Shown here: in pieces, positions 9,601-21,800 of the stretch
How the letters are laid out: every line of letters begins with the position of its first letter
Numbering within the stretch: the first letter of the stretch is position 1
Source of the DNA: Gonapodya prolifera JEL478
Lineage: Eukaryota; Monoblepharomycota; Monoblepharidomycetes; Monoblepharidales; Gonapodyaceae
NCBI GenBank assembly: GCA_001574975.1
Contig: KQ965746.1
Span: 195,812-259,811, forward strand
Direction of reading: 5' to 3'
DNA: 64,000 nt
Program-made: the position numbers and the translations under genes
Notes under the pieces: model-generated
The model's input: only the letters and a program-made list of their open reading frames with translations
What the model was told of the DNA's origin: nothing
Database searches by the model: none

Positions 9601-12600
9601 CTGTTTCACCGTCACCCGTTACCGTTTCTTCAGCAGAGCCAGGTCGATCGTCATGAGCGGAGTCCACAATGGTATCCATATCACCATGGATGGCAGCTTG
9701 CAGCACTGGCGAGCCACTAGGATCGGAGTCTAACCTCCCACGTCCTCGCGCCGCCGCAATAAGAGCCTGGAGGTCGATCTCGTCACTGGGATCTACGGGA
9801 TCTTCCACGGGCACACCAGTGGAAGAATCGGCTTGCAAACTGTGCTCGCCAGCGGCTGCATCATGCTCTGCATCCCGATCCGCATCCCCATCCTTGCCTA
9901 GTCCCGCAAGTTCGCGGACACCGGGGTGACCGAATCCCGTTCCCGATCCAGTACCAGGACCAAATCCAACAGCGCCCCTAGGCGGGCCGATGGGGCCGGG
10001 TCTTGCACCGCCAAACCCTCGTCCGCGATACGGTGTACCGACACTCATTCCTAACGCCCGGCCTCTGCCCACCACGAAGCCTCCCCGTTGTACCGCCCCA
10101 ACTGGACGGAGGGGCGGTCGAGGTGGAGCCAGTGGCGGCCCCGCACGTGCCGACGAAGCTCCTGATGGTCCTCCTACAGCAGGTAGCAGCCCAAGCGTGG
10201 GTGCAGAAGTTGTAGGTTGGTGCCCCAGTCCCACGGCGGGAGAGATAACTGGGCCAGCGACTGAGGTCCACTGCGACTGCTGTTGCGGTTGGCCAACTGG
10301 CCGTTGGACCTGCGGGTTACCGAGCGCGGAACCACCTGGCGGAGAAGTCCCTAGTCGCATCGCGGCGTTTCCACCTTGACCAGGGATTGGGGCCTGTACC
10401 CTCGGGGAGCCCATGCGCATTCCTTGGCCCTGGTGATTACGGGAGTGGTCGAAACTCGAAAAACCCCCATCCATACGACGATCTTGCTGTTGGGAAAAGC
10501 CCTTCGCTTCCCACGAGGGACGGGACGGTACTGGCATACCAGGTGTGGGACGAAACGCAAAGTCCATCGACCGCGGTATAAAAGGGGAGTGAGCTTGTTG
10601 AGGAAGCGTCATTTGTTGGTGTGGTGGAAGGGCAGGCTGGACTGACTTCATCATGGTCGAATAGTTGCCCGAGGCACCTTGCATCATCTGCATCGGAACG
10701 GAAGACATCGTCGATGGGTGCATGAGAGGCCCCGAGACTGCACCGGGCCCAAGCTTCTTGGCGGCGTCACCGGGTAGTCCTCCCATCATTGCCTGTGGAA
10801 CACTGATCCAGCTCGGCCCGAAATGGCCTTGAGGCAGCAACTGAGCCGCGTGTATGGGGAAGAGCGCATAACCACCGTGAGGGGTTGGGACTAGCATTGA
10901 GGGAACAGTCGAGTTTTGTTGCTGCGGCGCCATTCCAACTGGTCTTGCTGGTGCCGTTGGAAAGAGCGGGTTCTTTGGCGGCTCGCCAGCGCCGAGTTGG
11001 CGATCAAGTTCTTCCAGCGACCCTGACGGTATTTCAGGAGCGACGGACTCCTCCGTATCGGTAACAATGCGTTTGTATGAGTTCTCAGAGGATGTTGGCG
11101 GTATCCGGTCCCAAATTTCGTCGATCTTGACTACGTGATTCTTGCTGTCATCTGCGTTGACCCCAGACGGGGTGCTCGGTTGCGCAATCGGAGTCGCTTC
11201 AGGATTCTCTACAATACTAGTTCCGGGGCCAACTTCATGGTCGGTGACAACAGGAGAGGTCATAGCATCTTTTGGAGTCACGCTGACATCGATTGTTTCC
11301 GCAGCCTCGGCTTGTTCTGTAGTACACCACAAATTCACATGAGCCAACCTCTCTCGCAATTCTCTCAGTTCACAAATCCGAACACTCACCCTGAGCGAAG
11401 AAATTGAACTTCACAAATTCACCGGCCAACGCTTCCGAAATCTTCTCGGGCACCTCAAACACATACGGCACGTCTGGAGGAAACTGTGCCTTCTTCCACT
11501 TCAATGCGTGCTCTTCTTCCTTCTCTTTTGCCCCATGCCCAGCGGGCTCAGGTGTCACCTCAGGCATCGGAGGGACTGCGTCAGGGGGAGTTGGACCTCC
11601 CACCACTGGGGCCGAATCCTGCACAACCCTCCTGCCCCGGCCTATCCCACCCTTGAGGTCCGTCCTAGGGATTGGCGTTTTTGACTTTCGCTCAGATGTG
11701 GCATGCGCGTCGGAGTCATGCGAGCCACGTCGGTCTCCCTTGCGACCCGACGCTGCATCTCGTCGGCCCGCGTCTGATCCGCGCTTTCGCTTGGCGTACG
11801 GAGGCCCTTCCGCTTCGCCGTGATCTTCGGCAAGAGAAGTGCGATCCTTCGAATGCCCTCGATCGCGTCGTGCTACACAAATAATTGACCAATCAACCAA
11901 CCCACCTGACTCCACATCAGCTAGCGTCCCACTCACCTTCCCGATCCCGCTTCCTCCCTTCGTCTTTCTCCTCCCCTTCTTTCTCCTTCTCTCCGCTCCC
12001 CCCCACCTCTCGCTCCTCCCTCTCCCTCTTCGCCTTCTCTTCCATTTCGGCCTGCATCTTTCGAATGCTTTGGAGAACAACGTCCAAATCCGACCCCATG
12101 CCTGCCGCCTTCGCCTTCTCAACCCCTTTTCGCGACCGCCCTCCTGCAGCAGAGGACTCTCGCGCACCCGAACTCTCGCGATGTGGCTTTCCTGATTCTA
12201 CCTGCACCGCAGTAGCTGGTTGGGCGGGGATGGGTACGACAGCAGGTGTGGGGCTCGGCGATGGCGCAGAGGTGCTCAATGATGGTTCCGGTGGGGTGGC
12301 TGACGGAACAGTCAACTTTGAGGGCGGGACTGCTGAGTGCACAGGCTTTGGTGTTTCTTCCTTTGGGCCTTTCGCAGATTCGGTGACTGCAGTCGCAGAC
12401 TCCTCTGTCCCATCCTCCTTTCTGTTCACATCACCATCCTTGGCGGCCCCCCGTTTGGGAGACTCCGTTCGCTTTTTTACGCCCCGCGCAGGCGATGAAC
12501 CACTCGTCGGCAACGAAGCACTCATCGACGGTTCGGAAGTAGGTGACGCCATAGTGGCTGGGGCAGGCGTAATTGAGCTAGCGGGGGGTACCGGCGAAGG

Positions 12601-15300
12601 GGCAGCAGGTGGGGTGGGGCGCCCAGGAGATTTTGACCCCGCCCGCATGGGAGTTTCCTCCTGTGTTGGCTCTCGCTGAGTTGGAGCATTCTGTTCAAGG
12701 ACGGAAACATGTGAAATCTCCCACTTTTACCCTTCTCAATGTTCCCATTCTGAGACGCACCTTTTCCTCCGCTACTTCCTGCTCCTTCTTGGCCTTGCCC
12801 ACCCTCTCCTCAAACTCCCTCAGTCGCTCTCGCCGTGCCCGCTCGCTCTCCTCCTTCTCCCTGCGCAACTCCTCCTCCTTCCGCTTCCTCGCGGCCTCCA
12901 CAATAGCACTCATAGAGGCGGCTTGCGCATCGCCTAGCGGTCCGGGGGGACCAGGCCGTGTCGAACCGGGACCGGGTGTTGGTCCACCAACTACTGTCTG
13001 TGGAGGTGGCGACCTGGTCCTATCCCTCGACGCAGGGCCCACGCCGGGCCCGACCTTCGAATCACCAACATCTTCCCTCGACCGGGCGCGCTCACGCATC
13101 CCCCACGGGCCCGCCTGGCCAGCTGCAGCACTGTGGCCCACAGAGCCCCTCCGTCCGTCCAAGGGGGCAGAACCGGGACCACCACCCACAGGCGGCGGTC
13201 CGTAAAACCTGTTTGGTCCACCCCACGCCCCCACAGGCGGCCCAGACGGTCCTGAATGGCTGATTGGTGGGCCTGGCGTGTAAAACCGTCCCGAATCCCC
13301 TCCACCGCCCACTCCCACCGGTCCCAGGTGTCCACCGCCACCACCATGATGGGATCCTACTGGTCCACCGGCAACAGGTCCGCCCCCCGCCGGGTGCCTT
13401 TGCAGCACCGTCGGCGGGTGTGCGGCCCACCGCACGTCCCGCTCGTCGCGCACCTCCCGGGCTTCCCGCGGGTCCCGCATATCCCGCGGACGGCCCCACG
13501 CGCCACCAAAAGAGGGACCTGGGGGAATACCGTCCCTCCCGTGTGCATGTGGGTGTCCACCATGCGCATGCACGTCCTCACCGGAGCCACGTCGTCCCCA
13601 AGGCATCCCACCTCCTGCAGGTCCCACGTGGTGATCGTCGTCCCCTGGATGGGAAGGCCGCCGCCATGCGGGGTGTAGTTGAGCCGCTCCATTGTGCGCA
13701 GAAGGCGGAACGGGGCGGGGCAGTTCGCGGTCGTGATCGTGGTCCTTCTCCGGTTCCGAAGGTGTTTCCCGGCCCCGCCGTGCGGGTGGACCTCCTACGG
13801 GGGTTCCGTGCACCTCGCTTTCGTCGGTCTCCGGTGTGCCTCGCACACTCCGAGCCTCCCTGCCGTCGCGTGGTCCTTGTTTGGGCTCCCCGTCCTCATC
13901 AAACACCGGGACTTGACTAAAGTCCATTTCCTCGTCGTCAATCCATGTGGTGTCATGTCCATCAACAGCGGAGGACGAGATGGAGGAGGATGAGGGCTGT
14001 GCGCGCCGGGTGGGAGGGAGAGGTGGGGGAAGGTCAGGTTTGGGGGATGGTGCGGGGGGCGGCCTGTGAGACGGATATGGGGAGGGAGGAGTGTTGGGAG
14101 TGCCAAGTGTGTTTTAAGGGTTAGACACCGGAAGGAGGAAACGGTGATGGTGATTATGGAGCGGATGACGCGAGCATAGTGTGAAACGTTACATGATACC
14201 ACCGCACGAACATCCAAGCAACTTACCGTGCCCCCTCCGCCCCGCGCTGCCACGCGCCCATATTTTGCGGCGTGAGACGAGTGTCTGAAGTGGGGTGGAG
14301 TGTCCAAGGAGGTTGAGAGAGTGGTCAAAGTGGGAAAACGGGCGATGGATGACAAAGTGGGGAGAAAAGGACGGATAGATGATCGCGACGCGAAGAGAAA
14401 TGATTGTCAATTAGGTCTACCAGGAAAGAACCACTAGTCGGGGTTTGTGGAAAAGAGTCCAAGCAGTGGTCTGTGTCACCCCCATACTCGGCGGCCCCAA
14501 CAGGGTCCACGTGTCGGTTGATGCACGCCTCCCGTATCCAGATTCCAGAAGACTCCTTCCACGTCATACGGCACTCATGTCAAATTTTGGGGTGGCGTAA
14601 CCTGCCACAATTCCCCGAGCACAGTGGTCGAGGCGCCATCCACGACCACGTCCCACGTCTGTCCTGTCCCTGGATGAATGTTAAACACACCATTTTTGGC
14701 CGCCCCTCTGAGCAATTCAGCTGCGGAAGGAAAGTCCGGGCTGGGGGCGACGCCCAGTTTCGCGCCCCCCCATGGCACCGAATTCCGCTGGTTCTGGTGA
14801 TTGATTTGAGCCGCTGACTGCGTGTTGTTTGTGCCCGACGACGCGATGGCGTCCGCGAGAGCCGGCGAGGATGGGTCTATTGACGGCGACGGATGGGCAG
14901 GCAACGCGGCCCATACGGAGCCCGAGTGAGGCTGTTGCGACTGCGGCTGGGGCTGTTGCAGCGACGCAGAGTCTGCGTTTGATGATTGCTTTTTGAGCGA
15001 TGGCAGGTCGACTGGTTTTGGAGCAGCAGGCCCGGACGAGAAGAGCGGACGCGTGCCGCGGGGAGGAAGCGAGCGGGCGGCTGATTTGGCAATGGGACGG
15101 AGCGGGTGCGAGCAAGCGCGGAGACGGAGGCGTGAGGGTGCGAGCGGCCAATTGTGCGGGTGGCGAGAGAGTTCCGCAACGAGGGAACACAGTCACCACG
15201 CGGTTTCGTGCCAAATCAGCAGCGTGGCAAAGCGCATCGCACACGCGACAAACGTACCAATCGGGCGTCCGGGTGGAAAGGGTCGCCGTCCTCGGTCCAT
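8783..15300 (-). CDS. Large PRRC2/BAT2-like low-complexity protein with RGG tail
   Basis: Exon 1 appears to be MDRGRRPFPPGRPIG ending at a GTACGT donor near 15257. The next exons hold PAAPKPVDLPSLKKQSS, VWAALPAHPSPS, VPWGGAKLGVAPSPDFPSA and, further on, TTWIDDEEMDFSQVPVFDED. These line up in order with the BAT2 N-terminal region of animal PRRC2 proteins (PPPANLPSLK, the W-x-x-K segment, EEFPTL, and the acidic EEVDYTEKLKFSDEED). A charged helix ARKRKEEELRREKEESERA (about 12770-12900) also matches. About 870 residues at the end (8783-11330) are Gln/Pro/Gly-rich, finishing in dense RGG boxes. Introns fall near 14000-14570, 12650-12710, 11884-11935 and 11330-11395. Animal PRRC2 proteins bind initiation factors and stress granules. 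The fungal role is unknown. The single-gene model over 6.5 kb is inferred. Confidence 0.68.
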
Positions 15301-15610
15301 CTTGAAACATGAGGGGTTCAAAACTTGTCGCGTTGGACTACCGCTTTCCTGTGCCACGAACACCTGTCGCACCCAAAACTATTCTGTTTCTTTTCAAGGC
15401 CGGAACGTTGCAAAAGGGAATTAAATCTTGGGTACATGTTGTTTGACAGGTGACAGTGTTTGTGGAAATACAAAAGTGGAGAGTCGAGAGTTCTCGATAA
15501 GGAAAGTAAATAAACGAGGAAATAAACGAGTCACGGTAGGAGGAAATGGGGGACACCACATCAATACCCTGACACTCCACCATCCTCAGCGCGCGGGTCT
15601 CGACCACCCT
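15301..15610. other. Spacer between GGT stop and PRRC2-like start
   Basis: About 310 bases lie between two minus-strand genes. It should include the PRRC2-like promoter and 5' leader and the GGT 3' end. AT-rich patches occur around 15420-15540. No motif or gene is recognised. Confidence 0.4.
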
Positions 15611-18600
15611 CTACGACTCTCGAATACCGACCGTTATAGTTGCGATAGTGGGCTGCGATTGGCTCTGTGACTGAAAGGTGACGATCTCGAGGGATGATGC
15701 GGACCTAGCAGTCCATGGATACTTTAGTGTGAAAACACCCTGCAGCTCATGTACGGAACGTACCTCGTGTCCTCTTGATCTAAAACCATCGACCCAGTCA
15801 TTGGAGACTCCTTCTTCCACTGAAACGACATTGGGGAAGAGTTGGTGGTGAATACGTGGCATGATAGCAGCAACTTCCGCGGTTCGGTAAAAGTCAAGCA
15901 TGTGATGGAGCACATCTACAGAGTTCAAAAAAAAGGCATTTTTGGGATACACCATCATCGCAACAATCTAGCGAGTTCCCCTGCCAACTCACACGCGACA
16001 CCTGTCGTGATCTTGCTCCCGCCCGATGCCGCGACCACCGCAGCCACGCGTCCGTCCCTCTCCACAATGGTGGGCGTCGACGCAGAGAGTGGACGTTTGC
16101 CTGGGCTGATGTAGTTGGCGGGGCTTGCGGGAAGTCCCGCTTGTGATCCATTGTTCACACTGGGGAAGGAAGCAAAACGATGAGTGTGTGTGCACCGAGA
16201 ACAACGGCGAGGCAAGGTAGGAGAGCAAAGTAACGCACTAGTTGGGCCACGAGAAATCGTCCATCTGATTATTCAGCACGATGCCTGTAACAGGGTCCAT
16301 GATTCTCGCGCCAAATATGAGATTAACCTGGAATGGTGAACACAACAGGATTCATTTTCCAAGCTCCCCAACAAGCTGGTGCTTGTGCGATACTCACTGT
16401 CAAAGTAACAGCGACCGCCATATCGCTTTCGTCCAGAACAGAGTAGGCCGTCGTGCCAGGCATTTCACGTGACGAAAACTTGGACCCGTAGTATTCCGGC
16501 GGGAAGGTTTGGTCCTGTATTGCGGGCGCGTCACCAAACAAAGCAATGAAAAGCAGATGAAACCTGGCGAAAACCCAGCGAGGCGGACGCCGAACAAAAA
16601 AACACACTTTACTTACATCAAAAATTTTCTGACGAACACCAGCCCCCCACTGCTTGTCCGTTGAGCGATCCAGCACGCGGGAGAGGTTCGCAATCTTCGC
16701 AACCTCATCAGATGGGAAAAGGCGGTTTTGGACCAGCACGACAATGCACGCACGTATTCTCCGTCCGCGCCAGGATCGCCAAGCTCGCTCCTATAAGCGT
16801 AGGCAAACTTCCACGCCTCCACCATCCGGTGCATCGAGAGGGGTGTGGCCCCGTCGAGCGCGAGGTTGAATGCTTCAAGAATCGTCAGAGAGGCCAGGAG
16901 GACAGCTCCGCTAGACAGCAGACGCAGCAGCCACAGCCCATAGGTCAGCCTTGAATAGCGTAGCGTATTTTAGACAGTCGTTGAGATTCACCTGGCTGGG
17001 GGTCGAGCCGTGATCACTTTCAGACCGTGATACCATCCCACCAAGGGCTCTTCTACGTTGGCAAAGTAGTCGCGAAAATCCGAGACACTCATGTTTCCGC
17101 CCTTGCTGTTGACGAACGAGACGAGGTGCTCCGTCATGTCCGAGTTGTAGATGGCGTCGGCACCCTCGAGGGCGATCTGGCAGATGGCAGACGTACCACA
17201 TGTCACACCACAGCAACAGATCGAAAGCGGGAAGGACGGAGAGCAAGACCTACCCTGCGTAAAGTGTTGGCGTAGTTCTTGCGTGATGTTACGTCACCGA
17301 CAGCGAGAAGTGTACCGTGAGGCGCGTACACGGCGGCGAAGGCTGGGTCGTTGAGCACGAGATCTTTCGCGTCCTATTTGGATTGGCCACTTCGTTTAGC
17401 ATGTGGCTCCAGGTGAACTGATGATTTAATAGGGGAGTCGATCGTACCAGCATCAATCTGTGGATCTGAGGAGAGATCACAAACTCGTCGGCTATTTTGG
17501 CAGACGGTTCTACCAACGTAGACCAGGGAAGCGTTCCGTATCTGGGGAGACGGTTCACAACGTTATCCAGTCAAAGATAGAGTCCAACGACCAGACTTGA
17601 GTCAAACACCAACCGCTTATGGGCTTCCCAAAGCCCTGCAACCTCTCCTGGGACCCCAACTGCAAGACCGCCAACTTGCGAGCGCGCAGGATCACCGACG
17701 TACATGTCAAGAGTTGCGGATTTCGGCGCGCGCTCTCGAAACTTGGCGATTGCGATATTTGTTACGCGACATGTGTATAAATTTCGAAATTGGTCACTGT
17801 GAGATTGCATCGGAGGCACGCAAATGACGTACGTTTATGACTTTCGCCGTTCCGTTGGGAAGACGGACCGTCATGAATCCGCCTCTTTCAAGGGGTGAGG
17901 GAAGAGTTGGCGCACGCGAGCAGGGAAAGGGAACGGATGAGAGTCGGTCGCATGCACTCCTCGCTTTATCATTCGTACTCCACGTAGTATCATTCGCGCT
18001 TCACGCAGTTCACTCGCCTCGGTCAGCGCTTCGCGCTTAGGCCTCGGGTTCGCTCCGGGAGGAACATTCCGCTCTGCGGTTCATTCACCTCCGGCGGACA
18101 GCCTCGGTCAGCGCCTAGCGGCGCTTAGGCCTCGGTCCTCGCTCCGCGCTGTATCATTTCACGCTCCGCGCAGATCATTCGCCTCCGTCGCTCGACCCCC
18201 GCCCCGCACAAACCACACTCACCCTCCAACACCCGAAAAGAACGGGTGGAGAACGCCGAGGCACATGCCCACTGCTACAGCAGCGTCGACAGCATTCCCA
18301 CCCATTTGCCGCATGACATCTCTCCCCAGCTCTGAGCAGACCATGTTCTCACCCGTCACGACACCCTTGTGTGAGACTGGGACTGAGACCGGGACTGGGA
18401 CAGGGGCGTGAACTAGAACACCTAGCGTTGCGCCACCGAGGCTCGTGGTGAGGAGGGCGAGGCCTGACCAGTGGGACCAAAGGTGCGAATCGAAGACGCG
18501 TGAGTATTGGTGCCGCCAAAGTCCGATGAATGAAGAACCCACATGACGCTGATGCTAATGCAAGCGCTGCCATCCAGAAACGACCGCACCAGCGCATTCT

Positions 18601-18690
18601 TTGAGAGCCTGAGGGTGTGCCATCGTCGCCAGTGAAGTGCGCTTCCCCTCCTTTCCGCGCGTCGCTCTCGTAATCCAACCCGTCGGCCAT
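15611..18690 (-). CDS. GGT1: Gamma-glutamyltransferase (glutathione hydrolase), membrane-anchored
   Basis: GGT cleaves the gamma-glutamyl bond of glutathione at the cell surface or vacuole and is made as a self-cleaving precursor. Conserved blocks are GNAVDAAVAVGMCLGVLHPFFSGVGG, GFMTVRLPNGTAKVIN, FRERAPKSATLDMYVGDPA, SQVGGLAVGVPGEVAGLWEAHK and GNMSVSDFRDYFANVEEPL. The autoprocessing site is EMPGTTAYSVLDESD (near 16450), where the second Thr region supplies the nucleophile. IVLNNQMDDFSWPN and ANYISPGKRPLSASTPTIV then follow. A hydrophobic segment near the start suggests a type II anchor. At least ten introns break the gene. The start is either 18690 (MADGLDYES) or 18789. The intron between SGVGG and GFMTV (about 17885-18220) holds copies of a dispersed repeat; its visible splice sites do not keep phase, so a micro-exon or error there is possible. 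Confidence 0.93.
17945..18195. repeat. Dispersed repeat copies in a GGT intron
   Basis: Read on the minus strand, this stretch has the layout GCGCTGACCGAGG, then CCGCCGGAGGTGAATGA, then GCAGAGCGGAAT. The same order is found on the plus strand in two introns of the neighbouring permease gene. At least two decayed sub-units are visible here, each with GCGCTTAGGCCTCGG on the plus strand. The stretch lies in the intron between the SGVGG and GFMTV coding blocks of GGT. Confidence 0.7.
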
Positions 18691-18897
18691 CGTTTTCCTT
18701 GCCGCCTTCGCCAAGCGGGGGAAACACTCGGCTCGAACGTGCGCGAATGTCCGGCTGCGCAGCGACTGCCAGCGACCCGTGGGAGCCAAGAAGTCTTCGC
18801 CGATCGTGCGTGTGATCGGAAGCCTGCCGACCAGAGCACAGCACAGCCCTCACACTGCACATCTCACCCCGCAACTCGAGCAGAAGCACGCAGCACA
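18691..18897. promoter_or_regulatory. Divergent promoter between GGT and amino-acid permease
   Basis: Only about 207 bases separate the GGT start (minus strand) and the permease start ATGCAGATCAA (plus strand). If GGT starts at 18789, only 108 bases remain. Shared regulation is inferred from the spacing alone; I see no specific operator. Confidence 0.4.
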
Positions 18898-21800
18898 ATG
18901 CAGATCAAGTATGCAACCGTTGCGATGCGGGACCGTGCACCTCCGCCTGTCTCACCAGAGCTGCCTTGCTCACACACTCCCACAGGCCAGTGCAGGTCGG
19001 GGCGCTGACAAACTTCGACGCACAGAAAAAAGAGGAGGGCGCGCAGCTGGGAATGCGCCTGCCGGGCGGGGGCATCTCGGGTGAGCAAGCGCAAGGGACT
19101 CGCCCTCCTCTCCCTCTCCGTGATGAGCGCAAACTCCAACTCCATACATCCACAACGTCAAAAAGACCCAAAACAGGTCGCAAAAATGTACCAGGACAAG
19201 AAACGGCTCGGCAAGATGCTCGGCGCAGGGGATCTTGGCGGCTCCGACGCGAAACAGGGCGGGACCAAGGGTGACGTGATGCCACAGGAGTACTACGACA
19301 AGAGGAAGCTCGCAAAGCCCGCGGCTGGCAGAGTGGGCGTCTGGGGCATGCTCATGTGCATGGCTGTGAGTAAAGGGGGGGGGAGTCGAGCCGTCCGAGC
19401 GTAGCGAGGATACCAAGGCCAAAGCGCCGTAAGGCGCTGACCAAGGAGTCCACCGGTGGCGAATGATATGCGCGGAGCGGAATACTGTCGCGTTGACCGG
19501 TGACCGAAGAGTCCACCAGAGGCAAATGACCCCGTGGAGCGCAATACTCTCGCGTTGACCGGTGACCGAAGAGTCCACCAGANNNNNNNNNNNNNNNNNN
19601 NNNNNNNNNNNNNNNNNNNNNNNNNNNNNNNNNNNNNNNNNNNNNNNNNNNNNNNNNNNNNNNNNNNNNNNNNNNNNNNNNNNNNNNNNNNNNNNNNNNN
19701 NNNNNNNTCGCGTTGACCGGTGACCGAAGAGTCCACCAGAGGCAAATGACCCCGTGGAGCGCAATACTCTCGCGTTGACCGGTGACCGAAGAGTCCACCA
19801 GAGGCAAATGACCCCGTGGAGCGCAATACTCTCGCGTTGACCGGTGACCCCCGATGCGGCTGCACTGGGTCAACTCCATCTCACACCCGCCGCCCGCCGC
19901 CGCCATTCTTTGTTGCAGCTGTCAGGCTCATTCTACGGCCCACACCCGGGCCTGAATGAGGGGTTCGGCAACTTCATTTTGGCCTTCATTGTCGTACGTG
20001 TTCTTGTTCTCCACCCTTGCAATTGAAGTGTGACCGTGTGACTGTGTGATGAAGTGTGATCCGTCTCCATCTGTTAGGTGACAACACTCATGCTCATCCT
20101 CGTTCTGAGCATGGCCGAACTTACGGCCTCACTTCCTTTTTCGGGTGGACCAGCCGTGTTTGCACGTGAGTGTCCCCGTCGGAGACGGGATCCGAGGCCC
20201 AAGTGTGACAGCACAGCGGCACTGACCGAGGAGTCTGCCGGAGGCGAATAACCTACGCGGAGCGTTATATCGTCAGACGTGAAGGTAAAGCAAAGACCGA
20301 GGAGTCTTCTGGAGGTCAATACCCTACGCGAAGCGTTATACCGAGGCCTGTATGTGAAGCACCCACCGAGAACACCGAGCGCAGAGAGGCGCATAAAACC
20401 GTGCAGGGGTTGAGGCGACGCCTGCACAAGTACTGACACGAGTCGTTGTACCTTTTTTAATCCCCAACCCCGCCGTCCGTGTCTGTGCCCTTCCTTGAAC
20501 CATGCAGACGCAGCTTTCGACGGGAGCTACATCGCTCGCTGCGTAATAGGCTACTCCTACATCGCGTCCTACATCCTGGGCTCGGCGACAGCAGCAGTCG
20601 ACTTCGGCACCTCGCTCACCATCATATTCGGCACGCCCGTCCAAGTGGAGCCCGTATGGTGGCTTGTCGTCTTTGCCGGCTGCATTGCGCTATGCAACGC
20701 CCCGCCGCACAGAATGTTCTGGGGCACATTTTTCGTCGCCGTCGCGGTCATGGGAACGATTCTGATCCTGCCCCCGATAAACGCGGCGGCCAAGTATGAG
20801 TGGGGCTTGGTTGTAGGAGAAGACAGCGGGACTACGTTGTTTAATGACAATGTGGCTGGATTTTTTCGCGCGGCGATGTATTGCACGTGGTTTTACTTGG
20901 GAGTGGAGATCTTTGCCGTGGTGATTATGTTTTTGGCGGGTTGGGACGGGTCGTTCGCTGGCATTAAAAGCTCCTTGGTCTAGATGGGCGAAGAACTCCA
21001 AGACCCTCGTGAAGATGTGGTACGTTTTTCCGCGACTGGCGAAAGAGACGAATCACACATAAACTCACTCCACTCCCACACCTACTCTCACGCACCCAAA
21101 ACACAATCCAGGCACCTGCTGCCCAATGGTCCTTCTACACATTTGTCGTCACCGCTATGTACATGATTGTCGTCGGGTACGCCAGCATCCCCATCGCGGA
21201 CTTCTCCGCGCAAGACTACCCCCTCGTGTACGTCGCGCACCAGCTGTACGACCCCGACGGCACAGCGACATGGATGGACCCCGTGCTGTACGCGCTCGCA
21301 GTCCTTCCAAATGCGGTGTCGTTCCAGATCGGGATGATGTAGTGGGTTGCACGGAGGCCGGTTTTGATCAGACGCCCCGTCCACGACGTGGTGACGGCAT
21401 TGCATTCCATCCCATAACAGTGCCTACTCACGTCATATCTACACCCTCTCCCGAGCCGGGTACCTTCCTCAGTCTCTCTCCATCACCGTGACACCATTTA
21501 CTTCCTACCCCACCCCTTTATATTCCATGGTCGCGGGGAGCGTTGTTGCGTACATTGTCGGGATCGCGTATTGGTACTTGGACAGTAAGGTAAGCCATGG
21601 AGCTATTTGCGCGTTCAACCTCATTGCCTCACATATTTGTCTTCTAACCGTGAAAAACAGATCGCGTTTGTCGGTAATATCGTCACCGGCGTCTCCGTCA
21701 TGTTCAACCTCGTCGCCTACTCCATCGACATGTTCGCCTTTGTCCAAATCCGCCGGCTCATACCTACGCTTCCTCGGCCGTTTGTAAGCCCGCTGGGAGT

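Noticed and set aside
13256-13920. Plus-strand frames of 140-218 codons opposite the PRRC2-like gene
   Set aside because: Pro/Arg-rich shadows of the Gly/His-rich minus-strand coding sequence; no motifs or splice logic.
18970-19906. Minus-strand frames through the 62-bp array giving repeated peptide units
   Set aside because: The array lies in a permease intron, includes an N gap, and 62 is not a multiple of three; the frames are products of the repeat.
20981-20983. In-frame TAG in the permease as a sign of stop-codon reassignment
   Set aside because: A 63-nt GT-AG intron removes it and restores the conserved EIFAV-MGEELQDPRED junction.
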